The notes: a model not told the origin generated them from the sequence alone. 64,000 nt of DNA from Nocardia sp. NBC_00416 (GCF_036032445.1 NZ_CP107932.1:2501-66500), one strand, 5' to 3'. Shown: positions 49,609-58,988, counted from the stretch's first letter. Made by a program: numbers and translations.

Positions 49609-52068
49609 TCAGAACTTCGGTGTCCCGCCCACCACCCCGCCGTCCTCCAGCGCCGTGATATCGGCTGCGCTGTATCCGAGTTCGGTCAGCACCGCGTGGT
49701 TGTCCTGCCCGAGTAGCGGTGCGTGGACACGGTGGTATTTGCCGGGGCCGGCGGAGAAACGGGCCGCCACCGTACTGTGGCGGGCGGCCGGGTTGACCGG
49801 GTGTTCGACCGGTTCGAAGAATCCGCGATGGCCGAGCTGGGGGATCTCGGCCTGACGATGCGGTTGCAGAACCTCGGCGACCGGGATCCCGGCGCCCCAG
49901 AGCCGATCCACGATCTCCCCGGCCGCGCGCTGGGCGAACCAGGCCGTAAGGTGTTCGTCGATCTCGTCGTGCGCGGCCCGTCGGCCCGCGACGGTGCGCA
50001 GCCGGGACCCCGCCGCCCACTCGGGAGCCCCCAGGACCTCGACGAGGGCCGCCCACTGGTCGTCGGTGGTGACGGCGAGCGCGATCCAGGTGTCGGGCCG
50101 GCCGAATTCGTCGAGCCCGGCGGCGCGGTACAGGTTCTGCGGCGCGGCGTGCGGCCCCCGATTGCCGGTGCGTTCGAGCAGCGCGCCATAGGCCGAGTAT
50201 TCGATGACCTGCTCGGCCGTGATGTTCAGTGCGGCATCGACCATGGCCGCCTCCACCAGCATGCCCTCCCCGGTGCGGCGACGGTGTTCGAGGGCGAGCA
50301 GCAGGGCGACCAGTGCGTGCACCCCGGCGTTCGGGTCGCCGAGGCTGTAGGGCTCGACCGGGTTCTGGTCCGGATACCCGGTGCGTGTGGTGAGACCGGA
50401 GGCGTCCTCGATCACATAGGCGAAGGCCGGATTGTCGCGCCACGGGCCGTCGAGACCGAACCCCGGCATCCTGACCATGATCGCGTCCGGGCGCAGGGTG
50501 CGGACAGTGTCGTAATCCAGGCCCAGTTGTTCGACGACGCGCGGGGTGTAGTTCTCCACGACGACATCGCAGGAGGCGACCAGCCGCCGCAGGATCTCGC
50601 GCCCCGGCGCGCCACGGAAATCGACGGTGATACCGCGTTTGTTCGTATTGAGACCGGAGAAGATCCCGGATTTCTCCCACCACCGGTCCTCGTCGAGCGG
50701 TACCCCCGCGATCAGCCGGGTGCCGTCGGGGCGCTGCGCCGATTCGACATGGATCACGTCCGCGCCCTGCAGGGCCAGGAAATGGGTGCAGGAGGGGCCC
50801 GCCCAGAAGGTCGTCATATCGAGCACCCGCAGCCCCTGGAACGGGAGCGGTTGCGCGGACCCGGTGGGAGCCTGCCGATCGCGGCGATCCGGTGCGGCGG
50901 AGTGCCGTCGGCCGCGGTAGTGGTCGGTGTGCTCGCCGAGCCGGGGCGCTGGTTCGGGATCGCGTAGTACGGCGGGGACGGTCCGGAACGGTGGCCCGGG
51001 CTGGACGAAACCGTCGCGCGGATTCACAGTGAAGAAGTCGCGGGCACGGTGCTGATCCAGTTCGGTGACATTCGCACCGTCGGCCACGGGACTGTTCGGG
51101 ATGCGGAAAGCCGTGGCCAGATCGCGGATCTCGGCCACCTTGTGCGCGGCGAACCACGCGGCGATCTCGCCGGCCTTCTCGTTCGCGCGTTCGGTGATGG
51201 CCGGAGTGGGGTCTTCGTCGATCCATTCCGGATGCCCGACCATGACGCACAGATCGAACCATTGCTGGGCGGTGCCGCACCCGACCGCGATCAGTCCGTC
51301 GGCGGCCGTCGCGACACCGGGGCGGCTCAGCCGCCGTTGGGTGCGGAACGGACGGTTCACGGTGTCGTAGAAGGACACCGGGTAGTAGGACAGGCCCAGG
51401 ATCTGAGTTTCCAGAACCGACAGATCGACGAGTTCACCGGTCCCTGTCGTCAGCGTCCGGTGCCGGGCGGTGAGCGTGCTCGCCGCCGCGTGAGCCCCGG
51501 CGAACCACTCGCCGACGTCACCGCCGATGTGCAGGGGTGCACGGTCGGGAGCGCCCCGGCCCAGGCCGACTATCCCGCCCGACCAGGCCTGCAGGGTGAA
51601 CTCGGTGGCCGGTCGTCCAGCCCAGGGGCCGTCGAGGCCGAACGGCGTGATCGCGGTGACGACGAGATGCGGATGGCGGTCGCGCAGTACGGCGGGACTG
51701 TACTCCGGGAGGTCGGCGGGGCCGGGTCCGGGCGACCACACCACCGCGTCGGCCTCGGCGAGCAGGCGGTCGAGCAACTCCCGGTCCGCGGTCAGCGCCG
51801 GATCGGTCACGATGCTGTGCTTGGTTCCGCCGAGGAAGGCGAACAGTGCGCCGTCCGAACCGGATTCGATGACCGCACCCGATGCCGACCAGCGCCGCAG
51901 CGGATTGCCGCCCGGCGGTTCGGCGGCGATCACCCGGGCCCCGGCGTCGGCGAGGAGTTTGGTGCAGTAGGCGCCGGCGATCCCACTCGACAGATCGACC
52001 ACGACGTAATCCGCCAGGGGCGGCCCCGCCGGGAAACCATGCCGGCCCGCGGCCCGATTCGCTGTCAT
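49609..52068 (-). CDS. two-domain CaiB/BaiF family CoA-transferase
   Basis: 819 residues, twice the usual family III CoA-transferase. Domain 1 (about 15-370; YVVVDLSSGIAGAYCTKLLADAGARV) and domain 2 (about 410-810; LRVLDMTTFWAGPSCTHFLALQGADV) are each complete repeats of the fold. The catalytic Asp region is recognisable in both (GGDVGEWFAG and SLGDPNAGVHALVAL). It would move CoA between carboxylic acids. ATG 52068 has GAGGAG 13 nt ahead; GTG 52071 is an alternative. A hairpin separates it from the crotonase gene upstream. Confidence 0.88.
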   Translation of the reverse strand: MTANRAAGRHGFPAGPPLADYVVVDLSSGIAGAYCTKLLADAGARVIAAEPPGGNPLRRWSASGAVIESGSDGALFAFLGGTKHSIVTDPALTADRELLDRLLAEADAVVWSPGPGPADLPEYSPAVLRDRHPHLVVTAITPFGLDGPWAGRPATEFTLQAWSGGIVGLGRGAPDRAPLHIGGDVGEWFAGAHAAASTLTARHRTLTTGTGELVDLSVLETQILGLSYYPVSFYDTVNRPFRTQRRLSRPGVATAADGLIAVGCGTAQQWFDLCVMVGHPEWIDEDPTPAITERANEKAGEIAAWFAAHKVAEIRDLATAFRIPNSPVADGANVTELDQHRARDFFTVNPRDGFVQPGPPFRTVPAVLRDPEPAPRLGEHTDHYRGRRHSAAPDRRDRQAPTGSAQPLPFQGLRVLDMTTFWAGPSCTHFLALQGADVIHVESAQRPDGTRLIAGVPLDEDRWWEKSGIFSGLNTNKRGITVDFRGAPGREILRRLVASCDVVVENYTPRVVEQLGLDYDTVRTLRPDAIMVRMPGFGLDGPWRDNPAFAYVIEDASGLTTRTGYPDQNPVEPYSLGDPNAGVHALVALLLALEHRRRTGEGMLVEAAMVDAALNITAEQVIEYSAYGALLERTGNRGPHAAPQNLYRAAGLDEFGRPDTWIALAVTTDDQWAALVEVLGAPEWAAGSRLRTVAGRRAAHDEIDEHLTAWFAQRAAGEIVDRLWGAGIPVAEVLQPHRQAEIPQLGHRGFFEPVEHPVNPAARHSTVAARFSAGPGKYHRVHAPLLGQDNHAVLTELGYSAADITALEDGGVVGGTPKF

Positions 52069-52140
52069 CACTGTCTCGACTCCTCTGCGGAACACCCCGG
52101 ATGCGGCGACTCCGGGCGGTGGGCGGCCCCTGGAGACCAC

Positions 52141-52170
52141 GCTGCACCCGCACTGTGGTGCGGGTGCAGC
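52141..52170 (-). terminator. hairpin between crotonase and CaiB genes
   Basis: Perfect 13-bp stem GCTGCACCCGCAC / GTGCGGGTGCAGC with a 4-nt loop, 57 nt past the crotonase stop on the minus strand. It would end the amidohydrolase-to-crotonase transcript or attenuate readthrough into the CaiB gene. Confidence 0.7.
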
Positions 52171-52227
52171 ACACCGGCACGCCCGGGCCGGTGTGGTCGA
52201 ACCCCCTGCGGAACGCGGTGGTGCCCG

Positions 52228-53232
52228 CTATTCCTTCTTCTTGCGGCCCGATTTGCTCAATCGGAAATCCGGTGGGAACCGGTTGTCGTTGTCCTTGACC
52301 GAGTTGTTCAGGCCGTCGTCGAAGGCGTTGTCCAGCATCAGATCGTTGTCGTCGGCGTGGATATGGCCGCCCATCGATTCGAAGAAGCCGCTGAGCAGGC
52401 TGCCCATGTACTCGCCCTGCTGCTGTTTCATGATCTCGAAGAAGACCTTCTGCATGAACACGGTGTCCGTCGGCCGGTTACGGGCGCACGCCAGGGCGTA
52501 CTTATCGGTCTCGGCCTCCAGTTCGTCGCGGGTGACGACGCTGTTGAGGAAGTTGCAGTCGGCCATCTCCGCCGCCGTGAACGCCCGGCCGGTGAACACC
52601 ATCTCCTGGAATTTGCGCAACCCCATCGTCTGGGCCCAGGTCCACATGCGCGGGCCCCAGCCGTAATAGCGGAACGAGGGGTGCCCGAACAGCGCATCGT
52701 CGGAGGAGATCACCAGATCGGCGTCCGCGGCCTGGTAGAAGTGCCAGCCGTAGCAGTAGCCCTTGACCTCGACGATGCTGATCTTCTTGAACTCCTGCAG
52801 GCTCCGGCAGCCCGCTTGGGCGTTGGCGTACCACTGGCTGATGCTGGCGCCGTGCCGGAACGATTCCTTGGGCGGATACCGGACCTCGTCGGGTCCGATC
52901 TTGTACTCGCTGAGCCGGGGTCCCTGATCGGGGTCGTTCTGGACGGCCATGAACTCACCGAGATCGGCCCCAGAGCCGAAATCGTCACCGGCGCCGCGGA
53001 TCACCAATACTTTGACGTCGTCGTCGATACTGGCCCGGTGGATCAGATCGCCGTAGCGCAGCCGGGCGGCCATAGTGGGGGCGTTGAGCTGATCGGGGCG
53101 GTCGAAGGTGACGGTCGCGATCCGGGTCGCCGGGTCCTTCGTGTACCGGATGATCTCCTCGGCGCTCGGTTGTTCGCGACCCGGCGCCCGCTCGGCGCCT
53201 TCGGCGTCGCCGGCGGGGGTCCGGGCGGTCAT
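52228..53232 (-). CDS. enoyl-CoA hydratase/isomerase (crotonase) family protein
   Basis: 334 residues, longer than the usual 260. Crotonase oxyanion elements in VIRGAGDDFGSGADLGEF and EVKGYCYGWHFYQAADADLVI are clear. The two catalytic glutamates of classical hydratase are not evident (GHPSFRYYGWGPRMW at that place), so hydratase activity is doubtful; another crotonase reaction is possible. The C-terminus ends in a basic SGRKKKE. It overlaps the M24 gene upstream by 4 nt. Confidence 0.87.
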   Translation of the reverse strand: MTARTPAGDAEGAERAPGREQPSAEEIIRYTKDPATRIATVTFDRPDQLNAPTMAARLRYGDLIHRASIDDDVKVLVIRGAGDDFGSGADLGEFMAVQNDPDQGPRLSEYKIGPDEVRYPPKESFRHGASISQWYANAQAGCRSLQEFKKISIVEVKGYCYGWHFYQAADADLVISSDDALFGHPSFRYYGWGPRMWTWAQTMGLRKFQEMVFTGRAFTAAEMADCNFLNSVVTRDELEAETDKYALACARNRPTDTVFMQKVFFEIMKQQQGEYMGSLLSGFFESMGGHIHADDNDLMLDNAFDDGLNNSVKDNDNRFPPDFRLSKSGRKKKE

Positions 53233-54353
53233 CGCGGCTCCCGGTGTGGGCTCGAGGTCAGGATCTGCGGACCGTTCTCGCCGATCAGCACCGCGTCCCG
53301 CCCGAAGACGGCGCCGACCCCTTCGGCCCAGACATAACCGGTCACCGCGAGCACCATGCCGGGCTCCAGGAGTTCGGACTCGGCGGTGCGGCGCAGCGTC
53401 GGCGTGACGACGGGTGGATCGAAGCCCATGCCGAGCCCGCGAGCCACCGGCAGCACGGGCAGCGGCTCGCCCGCGGTGAGATAGGCGTCGAGCAGTCCGG
53501 CCGCGGGCGCACCGGCTCGGCAGGACTGGATCAAGTTGTCCCACAATCGGTTCCAGCGTCCATAGAGTCTCTCGGTCGCGGGAGACGCCTGGCCGACCGG
53601 CCAGGTGCGCCCGACCTCGCCGATGTAACCGTCACCGAGGACGCCGGAGGACAGGGCGACCAGATCTCCCTCCTGAACCCGCCGGTCCTCGGTGGCCCGC
53701 CGCCACGGATGATCCCGGGCGGTCACCCAGGCCGCGTCCTGGGTGGCGGGGGTGCTCACACCGCCCGCCGCGCAGGCCTCGAGCAGCACCCCGGCCAGCG
53801 CCTGTTCGGTGACTCCGGGCGCGAGCGCGGCCAGACCGGCGGCGAGACCCTGTTCGGCGACCCGCAGTCCGGCACGCATCGTCTCGATCTCCGCCGCGGT
53901 CTTGATCCGGCGCGCGGTCCGGAAGGCGAGTTCGCCGTCGACGATCTCGGCGCCGGGGAACGCGATCGGCAGCAACTCGGCGAAGGCGGGGGACAGGGCG
54001 TCGGTCCCCACCCGGCGGGCGTCGGCCGCGCCCTCGATATCGCGCAGCACCGCGACGAGATTGCGGGGATCCCACATGGTCTCGTACAGGTTCTCGTGCG
54101 GGATGTCCTCGGGGATACCCTCGTCCCAGGTGCTGTGCAGATGGACCGCTCCGGTCTTCCGCACGATCAGGGCCACCGGCCCGAACGGCCGGGTCCCGGC
54201 CACCCACAGCTGTGGGGCACCGGACAGATAGCGGGCATTGGCCTGCCGTCCGGCGATCAGGATATCGAGGTCGTGGGCGTGCATCTGGGCCAGCACGCGC
54301 TCGCGGCGGCCCACCCGCAGCGCGCGATCGTCCGGCAGGATCTCAGTCGCCAT
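53229..54353 (-). CDS. M24 (pita-bread) family protein with degenerate metal site
   Basis: 374 residues. N-terminal creatinase-like domain (about 1-140) and a pita-bread C-terminal domain. At the conserved metal positions it reads VALSSGVLGDGYIGEVGRTW where active relatives have Asp, and LGMGFDPP where they have the His of HGIG; both replacements remove ligands. It is therefore probably not a metallopeptidase. ATG 54353 overlaps the M24 gene upstream by 11 nt; an in-frame ATG at 54362 is possible. Confidence 0.85.
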   Translation of the reverse strand: MATEILPDDRALRVGRRERVLAQMHAHDLDILIAGRQANARYLSGAPQLWVAGTRPFGPVALIVRKTGAVHLHSTWDEGIPEDIPHENLYETMWDPRNLVAVLRDIEGAADARRVGTDALSPAFAELLPIAFPGAEIVDGELAFRTARRIKTAAEIETMRAGLRVAEQGLAAGLAALAPGVTEQALAGVLLEACAAGGVSTPATQDAAWVTARDHPWRRATEDRRVQEGDLVALSSGVLGDGYIGEVGRTWPVGQASPATERLYGRWNRLWDNLIQSCRAGAPAAGLLDAYLTAGEPLPVLPVARGLGMGFDPPVVTPTLRRTAESELLEPGMVLAVTGYVWAEGVGAVFGRDAVLIGENGPQILTSSPHREPR

Positions 54354-55578
54354 AGGGGGCATAGGTGTAGTCGGTGAGAGGCATCCAGCCTCCGTCGGTT
54401 ACCACCACGATCTCCTCACTGCGATAGCCGCCGGTACCGTCCTCCCACACCACGGGTTCGAGGACCAGCACCATGCCGGGGCGGAGCACGAAATTCTCGT
54501 CGAAATCGGCGCCCAGGTCGGTGCCGATCATCGGCATCTCGGCGGCGCTCACGCCGATGCCGTGCGATATGTAGAAATGCGGGAGCCAGGGTCGGCGCCC
54601 GCCCGCCGCTTCGGTGGCCGCGGCGCCGAGCTGCGCCGCGGTGGCGCCGGGGCGGATCTGGGCGAGGACCGCGTCCAGGATGTGCCGCCACTGCCGGTAT
54701 TGCGCCTGCTGGCGGGGTGTCGGGTCCTGCCCGACTATCCAGGTGCGACCGAAATCCGAGCAGTAGCCGTTGTAGGTGATGCTGACATCGGTCCACAGCA
54801 CATCACCGGCTTCGAGTTCTCGCTCGGTGGTGAGCAGCGGTAGCGCGAGATCGCCGTGCTTGGTCCAGACGCCGTCGGCCTTGGTCGCCGGCATGACCTG
54901 CCAGATGGCGTCGAGCATGGTGGCGGTGGCGCCGAGTTCGAACGCGCGCCGTACGAAGCCCGCGGACAGGTCGATCTGCCGCTGTCCGGGGGCCAACGCG
55001 GTGTGCACATCGACGATGGCTTCCTCGGTGATCCGGCAGGCTTTGCGGATACAGGACAGTTCGTCGGGGGTTTTGATCAGTTTCGCGGGGCCGATGACCG
55101 TAGCGGCGTCGACCGGCTTGTCGCCAGGGAACAACCGGTTGCGGGCCCGCAGCATGGCGCCGGTGTACTCGTCGACGGCGAACGTCGCGCCGGCGGGCAC
55201 CAGATCCGCCAGTGTGCGCCGGAAATCGGCTACCCCTTCGTCGAATTCGAGGTAGACCGGCGGATGCAGATGGTCCGCGGGCAGCTCGGATTCGGCTGCG
55301 GCTCCGGCCCGGAAGGGCAGGAACAGGTGCGGCCATTCGTCATCGACCGTCACCACCGCGACCGGCCGCTCGACATGGGCGAGCCCGGCATCGCCCAGCG
55401 GCCAGTTCGCGCCGGTCGCGTAGACGACATTGTTGTTCAGCAGCAGGATCGCCGCGTCCACGCCTCGTTCGGCCATGGCCGAACGCAGGCGTGCCCCGGT
55501 CTCCCGGCGCATGCGGGCGCGGTCCGGGAGGTCGGGTATCTCTGTCGCCGCGCTGATCGCGGCGGGGAAAGCGGTCAT
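54343..55578 (-). CDS. M24 family metallopeptidase/creatinase-like hydrolase
   Basis: 411 residues. Creatinase-like N-domain and a pita-bread domain with all five metal ligands in order: D in DVLWTDVSITYNG, D in GYCSDFGRTW, H in SHGIGVSAAEMP, E in LVLEPVVWEDG and E in YRSEEIVVV. Family members are Xaa-Pro peptidases, creatinase or ectoine hydrolase. It is paired with a degenerate paralogue directly downstream, suggesting a heterodimer. Starts 31 nt after the amidohydrolase stop. Confidence 0.9.
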   Translation of the reverse strand: MTAFPAAISAATEIPDLPDRARMRRETGARLRSAMAERGVDAAILLLNNNVVYATGANWPLGDAGLAHVERPVAVVTVDDEWPHLFLPFRAGAAAESELPADHLHPPVYLEFDEGVADFRRTLADLVPAGATFAVDEYTGAMLRARNRLFPGDKPVDAATVIGPAKLIKTPDELSCIRKACRITEEAIVDVHTALAPGQRQIDLSAGFVRRAFELGATATMLDAIWQVMPATKADGVWTKHGDLALPLLTTERELEAGDVLWTDVSITYNGYCSDFGRTWIVGQDPTPRQQAQYRQWRHILDAVLAQIRPGATAAQLGAAATEAAGGRRPWLPHFYISHGIGVSAAEMPMIGTDLGADFDENFVLRPGMVLVLEPVVWEDGTGGYRSEEIVVVTDGGWMPLTDYTYAPYGD

Positions 55579-55608
55579 CGAAATTGGTCCTTCTCGCCGT
55601 TGCCCGGC

Positions 55609-56778
55609 CTATACACCCAGGAATTCCTTGATGTTTCCGCTCACGATGCGGGCGGCGTCCGCGGGGCCGACGGCCTCGACGACCGAGGCCAGTGATTTCT
55701 CCGAGTAGCCGAAGGTGCTCTCGTTGTGCGGGTAGTCCGACGACCACATCACCCGGTCCACGCCGATCTGGTCGATGATGGCCAGGCCCAGCGGGTCGAC
55801 CATGAACGAGGCTCGCATATGGTTCGCCCAGTAGTGGCGCACCTCGTGTTCCAGCGGTCGGTTGTACATGTGCCGGTACGACGCGTTCATGTGTTCGGCG
55901 TCCTGGAGCGCCGAGGCGACCCAGTTGATCCCGCCCTCGAACCAGCCGATCTGCAGGCCCGGATGCCGGTCGATGATCCCGCTGAAGACGTACTTGGAGA
56001 AGAGCTCCCGGAAGGGCGCCACATTGTGCATCATCCCGACCACGACGCTGTTGACTTCACACGGTGCGGAAAGCGGTGATTCGCCGATGTGGTGCGAGAC
56101 CGGCACGCCCGATTCTTCGATGGCGTCCCAGACGCCGATCATCGACGTGCTGCCGTAGTCGATGACGGTGCCGTCATCGTCCTTACCGGCCGACAGTGGC
56201 AGCAGAAAGGTCTTGAGACCCAGCGATTTCAGCTCGGACAGGGTCCGGCGTGCGCCTTCGGGATCCCACCAGTTGATCAATCCGACGCCGTACAGCGTGC
56301 CGCCGGACCGCTCCTGCAGTGCGGCGATGTATTCGTTGTAGATCCGGAAGCAGCGTTCCCGGACCGCCTTGTCCGGGTAGAACAGCAGGGCCAGCAGTGA
56401 ATTGGGAAACGCCAGCTCCTTCTCGATGCCGTCGGCGCGCAGATCCGCGACCCGCGCCTCGAGGTTGGTACTACCGGAACCTTCGAGGGGGTCGTACTGC
56501 ATCAGCACCCGGCTGAAATCGCCGGGCAGGAACGACTTTCCCTTGCGGCCGATCTGATAGGCGCCCTCCTCGTACCACACCCGGGGGGCTTTGTCGCGGA
56601 GTTCCTCGGGAAAACGTTCGTAGAAGATGTCGTCGGCCAGCGAGATGTGGTTGTCGGCCGAGAAGACCTCGGTGCCGGCGGGGAGTCCGAGGGCGCCCTC
56701 GGCGTGCCCCTGGCGGTCCTTCGGCGGGCCGAACCCCTGCGGGGGGTACAGCGGAGCACTGCTGGGCGAAGTCGGCAT
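55609..56778 (-). CDS. amidohydrolase-2 family metal-dependent hydrolase
   Basis: 389 residues. TIM-barrel amidohydrolase_2 signatures: FSADNHISLADD at strand 1, HHIGES mid-protein, GIIDRHPGLQIGWFEGGINW, and MWSSDYPHNEST with the catalytic Asp. Relatives decarboxylate or hydrolyse cyclic or aromatic acids. Start 56778 has GGAGGG 5 nt upstream; the longer in-frame extension is rejected. First gene of the minus-strand operon, divergent from the TetR gene. Confidence 0.88.
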   Translation of the reverse strand: MPTSPSSAPLYPPQGFGPPKDRQGHAEGALGLPAGTEVFSADNHISLADDIFYERFPEELRDKAPRVWYEEGAYQIGRKGKSFLPGDFSRVLMQYDPLEGSGSTNLEARVADLRADGIEKELAFPNSLLALLFYPDKAVRERCFRIYNEYIAALQERSGGTLYGVGLINWWDPEGARRTLSELKSLGLKTFLLPLSAGKDDDGTVIDYGSTSMIGVWDAIEESGVPVSHHIGESPLSAPCEVNSVVVGMMHNVAPFRELFSKYVFSGIIDRHPGLQIGWFEGGINWVASALQDAEHMNASYRHMYNRPLEHEVRHYWANHMRASFMVDPLGLAIIDQIGVDRVMWSSDYPHNESTFGYSEKSLASVVEAVGPADAARIVSGNIKEFLGV

Positions 56779-57141
56779 CGGGACCCTCCAGATCGTTTGA
56801 TTCGCGATGTGCCGTCGGCGGTCGTGATCCCGGGCTGCTGCGGCCGTCACGGAGTGATGCCGACCGGCTATTTTTTTCCGAGCCTGTGCATCGGCGGTGC
56901 GTGCGGCCGGGTTTCGGGTGGTGACCCGCCAAGCTGAAAACGACATTATCACAATTCGAGAGTGGCGTTCTACGGACTCCTGCGGATTTCGCCGTTATTC
57001 TGCGGCTGGGGCAGGGAGAATGCTATTTTCATCAGGGCTCCACATCGGGTGCCGGAAGTGTTCCGGACGGGTGGATTCGGGTTCGTCGCTATCCGCGATC
57101 TGCGCGTGAAGACCCATTGCCGGGCAACTTCCCTGTAACCC
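56779..57141. other. divergent intergenic region between amidohydrolase and TetR genes
   Basis: No gene supported over 363 nt. The stretch around 56860-57010 has more A/T than its neighbours, as expected of a promoter region for the minus-strand operon. A GATAAT lies on the minus strand at 56950-56945, but no good -35 partner was found. Confidence 0.5.
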
Positions 57142-57188
57142 TTGTCACAGGATCGAAACCAACCTACTGTGTGTTCACTAGGTTTGTT
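57142..57188 (+). promoter_or_regulatory. promoter and inverted-repeat operator of the TetR gene
   Basis: TTGTCA (57142-57147), 17 nt, TACTGT (57165-57170) makes a good promoter. An inverted repeat AACCAACCTA (57157-57166) / TAGGTTTGTT (57179-57188), 9 of 10 pairs with a 12-nt centre, spans the -10 and start site: a likely binding site for the TetR encoded 18 nt downstream. Confidence 0.6.
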
Positions 57189-57205
57189 AGATCGGGGTTC
57201 GGACC

Positions 57206-57808
57206 ATGACAGCTCCTCGTCCCTATGCCTCACTCCTTGCCAAGGGGGAGGATCGGCGGCAACGGATTCTCGCCGTAGCCCAGCGCCTCCTCACCCGCAA
57301 CGGCTGGCGCAGCACCACTCTCGCGCAGATCGCCGGCGAGGCCGGGGTGACCTCCGCGGGGTTGCTGCATCACTTCTCCTCGAAAGAGCAGTTGCTGCAC
57401 GCCGTTCTCGACGCACGCGACGCCCAGGACCTCGAGGATGCCGATATCGGCGGCGACCTCCTGGTCGAGATCCGCAAGGTGGTCACCCGGATGGAAGATC
57501 ATCCGGAACTGGTCGGCACCTTCGTGGTGCTGCTCGTCGAAAACCTGACGCCCGAGGCGCCGCTGCACGATCGGATGCTCGATCGGTGGCATACCGCTGT
57601 CGAGCTCGTCGTCCAAGCGATTCGCAGAGGCCAGGACAGCGGCCGGTACCGGCGCGATATCGATCCACGGATGCGTGCGGTGGAAATCGTCGCCTTCTTG
57701 AACGGAATGGAGATCTCATGGCTGCTCGATCGTTCGATCCCGCTGGCCGACGTATTCAACGGTTACACCGAGTCGCTGGCCCGCGACTTGGCGGCGAAGG
57801 AGATGTGA
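57206..57808 (+). CDS. TetR-family regulator
   Basis: 200 residues. Helix-turn-helix RSTTLAQIAGEAGVTSAGLLHHFSSKEQLLHAVL at about 35-68; C-terminal ligand domain with DPRMRAVEIVAFLNGMEISWLLD, typical of TetR_C-type domains. Its stop overlaps the next ATG by 1 nt. Probable regulator of itself and of the divergent amidohydrolase-M24-crotonase operon. Confidence 0.9.
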   Translation: MTAPRPYASLLAKGEDRRQRILAVAQRLLTRNGWRSTTLAQIAGEAGVTSAGLLHHFSSKEQLLHAVLDARDAQDLEDADIGGDLLVEIRKVVTRMEDHPELVGTFVVLLVENLTPEAPLHDRMLDRWHTAVELVVQAIRRGQDSGRYRRDIDPRMRAVEIVAFLNGMEISWLLDRSIPLADVFNGYTESLARDLAAKEM

Positions 57809-58314
57809 TGAGGTACCGGCTCGATGTGGTGGCGGCGACCGTGGCAGACGCGGTCCAGTTCGCCGGCGGATGGTTGTTCGATCGATCCGTCGCCGGGTGG
57901 GAGGTGACGGTACTGCTCGCTCAGCCCTCCGATATCCGGCCGCTGAAGATACTGGGCGCCGAGGTGCGCGAACTCGACGCCGTGCTGGCCACCGAGGTTC
58001 CCGGACGGCTGCCGCAGGCGCTGGCGGTGAACGCCGATGTCTGTAGTAGGGACGGCCGGGCCCGCAAGGGTGTACTGCGGGCCCTCGAGGATCGGGGAAT
58101 CGAGGTCGTCGTCTGGGGCGACGGCTGGCCGGCCGGCCAGGATCACGGTGTCGATCCGGTGCTGCACCGGCTGAGTTGTGCCGCGCGGGCGTTCAAGGCG
58201 CAGGCGATGGTCGCCGCCGGGCTGTCGCCCACCGCGGTGACGCCGAGCGAGATATTCCGCAGCGGCGCGATGGAATACGCGCCCTTCTGTGCGGATCTGG
58301 TTCCCGCGGTCTGA
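57808..58314 (+). CDS. conserved protein coupled to TetR, function unknown
   Basis: 168 residues. RYRLDVVAATVADAVQFAGG opens an alternating strand/helix fold: a glycine-rich GWLFDRSVAGWEVTVLL, then IRPLKILGAEVRELD and EVVVWGDGWP. No enzyme motif recognised; no membrane segment. ATG overlaps the TetR stop (TGATG), so expression is tied to the regulator; it may be an accessory or modulator. Confidence 0.75.
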   Translation: MRYRLDVVAATVADAVQFAGGWLFDRSVAGWEVTVLLAQPSDIRPLKILGAEVRELDAVLATEVPGRLPQALAVNADVCSRDGRARKGVLRALEDRGIEVVVWGDGWPAGQDHGVDPVLHRLSCAARAFKAQAMVAAGLSPTAVTPSEIFRSGAMEYAPFCADLVPAV

Positions 58315-58988
58315 TCTTCGCCGATAGCCTTCTCGCGCTCGCGCCGGTCGACGCCGTGTGAGTAGGTAGGTCGATATCGGTGGCCGAGCCGGGTCGGCGC
58401 GGTGACGCGCTGGCCCGGACAGTGTCACCGTCGCGGGCGGACGTGGCGGAGCGAGCGGTCGGAGTGGCGAATTCGCCGCTGTTTTTTTCGAGTTTCGCCG
58501 ATGTGAGGGCGATGCCGGGGTGGGAAGTTCTCGGTGCGACTCGTACGCATTAATGCGAATTCACTGTCGGGGCCGAAGAGTCGGCCCCGATTTGAAACGT
58601 TGAATTTCACAATTCCGGCGATGGCTCGGGGTTGTCGCGGGGGTTTATCTGATCGATGCGTGGGGGAATCATGCCTGTTCGAGGGCTTTTCGTTGCTGTC
58701 CCGGTGTGGTTTGCCCGATCTGCCTGGGCGTTCCCGGAAACTTGTCGCCAAGTATTGAATTCTCTCAATACGGATGTCATCCTATTGGAAATCGAGAATG
58801 ACATTTCCAGTACCGAGTCAGACGAAAGCAGACCGGCTGAGACGGCATCAGCCATCGGATCGTGATCCGTAGCCGCCCCCGGATACCGCTCGTCGCGCCG
58901 CGGCCCGCCAGCGGCCGCCCCGTCTCGGTGGAGTCGCGCCGCCCGGCACAGCCCACCGAGCCGTCGATCGTTCGACAGGAGCACATCG
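58315..58988. other. lower-GC regulatory stretch upstream of the mce operon
   Basis: No gene convincing. It holds a 12-nt palindrome CGCATTAATGCG (58546-58557), a hairpin TCGGGGCCGA-AGAG-TCGGCCCCGA (58567-58590) followed by TTT, GAATT-N4-AATTC (58602-58615), TATTGA-N6-TCAATA (58753-58770) and TGGAAAT-N10-ATTTCCA (58786-58809). The 58480-58860 part is AT-richer than the surroundings. Likely terminator of the upstream unit plus promoter and operators of the mce operon. Confidence 0.6.
58567..58590 (+). terminator. terminator-like hairpin upstream of the mce operon
   Basis: 10-bp perfect stem with an AGAG loop, followed directly by TTT. It would end transcripts from the TetR-DUF pair 250 nt upstream, or attenuate an mce leader. 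Confidence 0.6.

Noticed and set aside
58656..58865. 69-codon frame starting MRGGIMPVRGLF in the region before the mce operon
   Set aside because: It crosses the inverted repeats, has no clear ribosome site and resembles nothing known.
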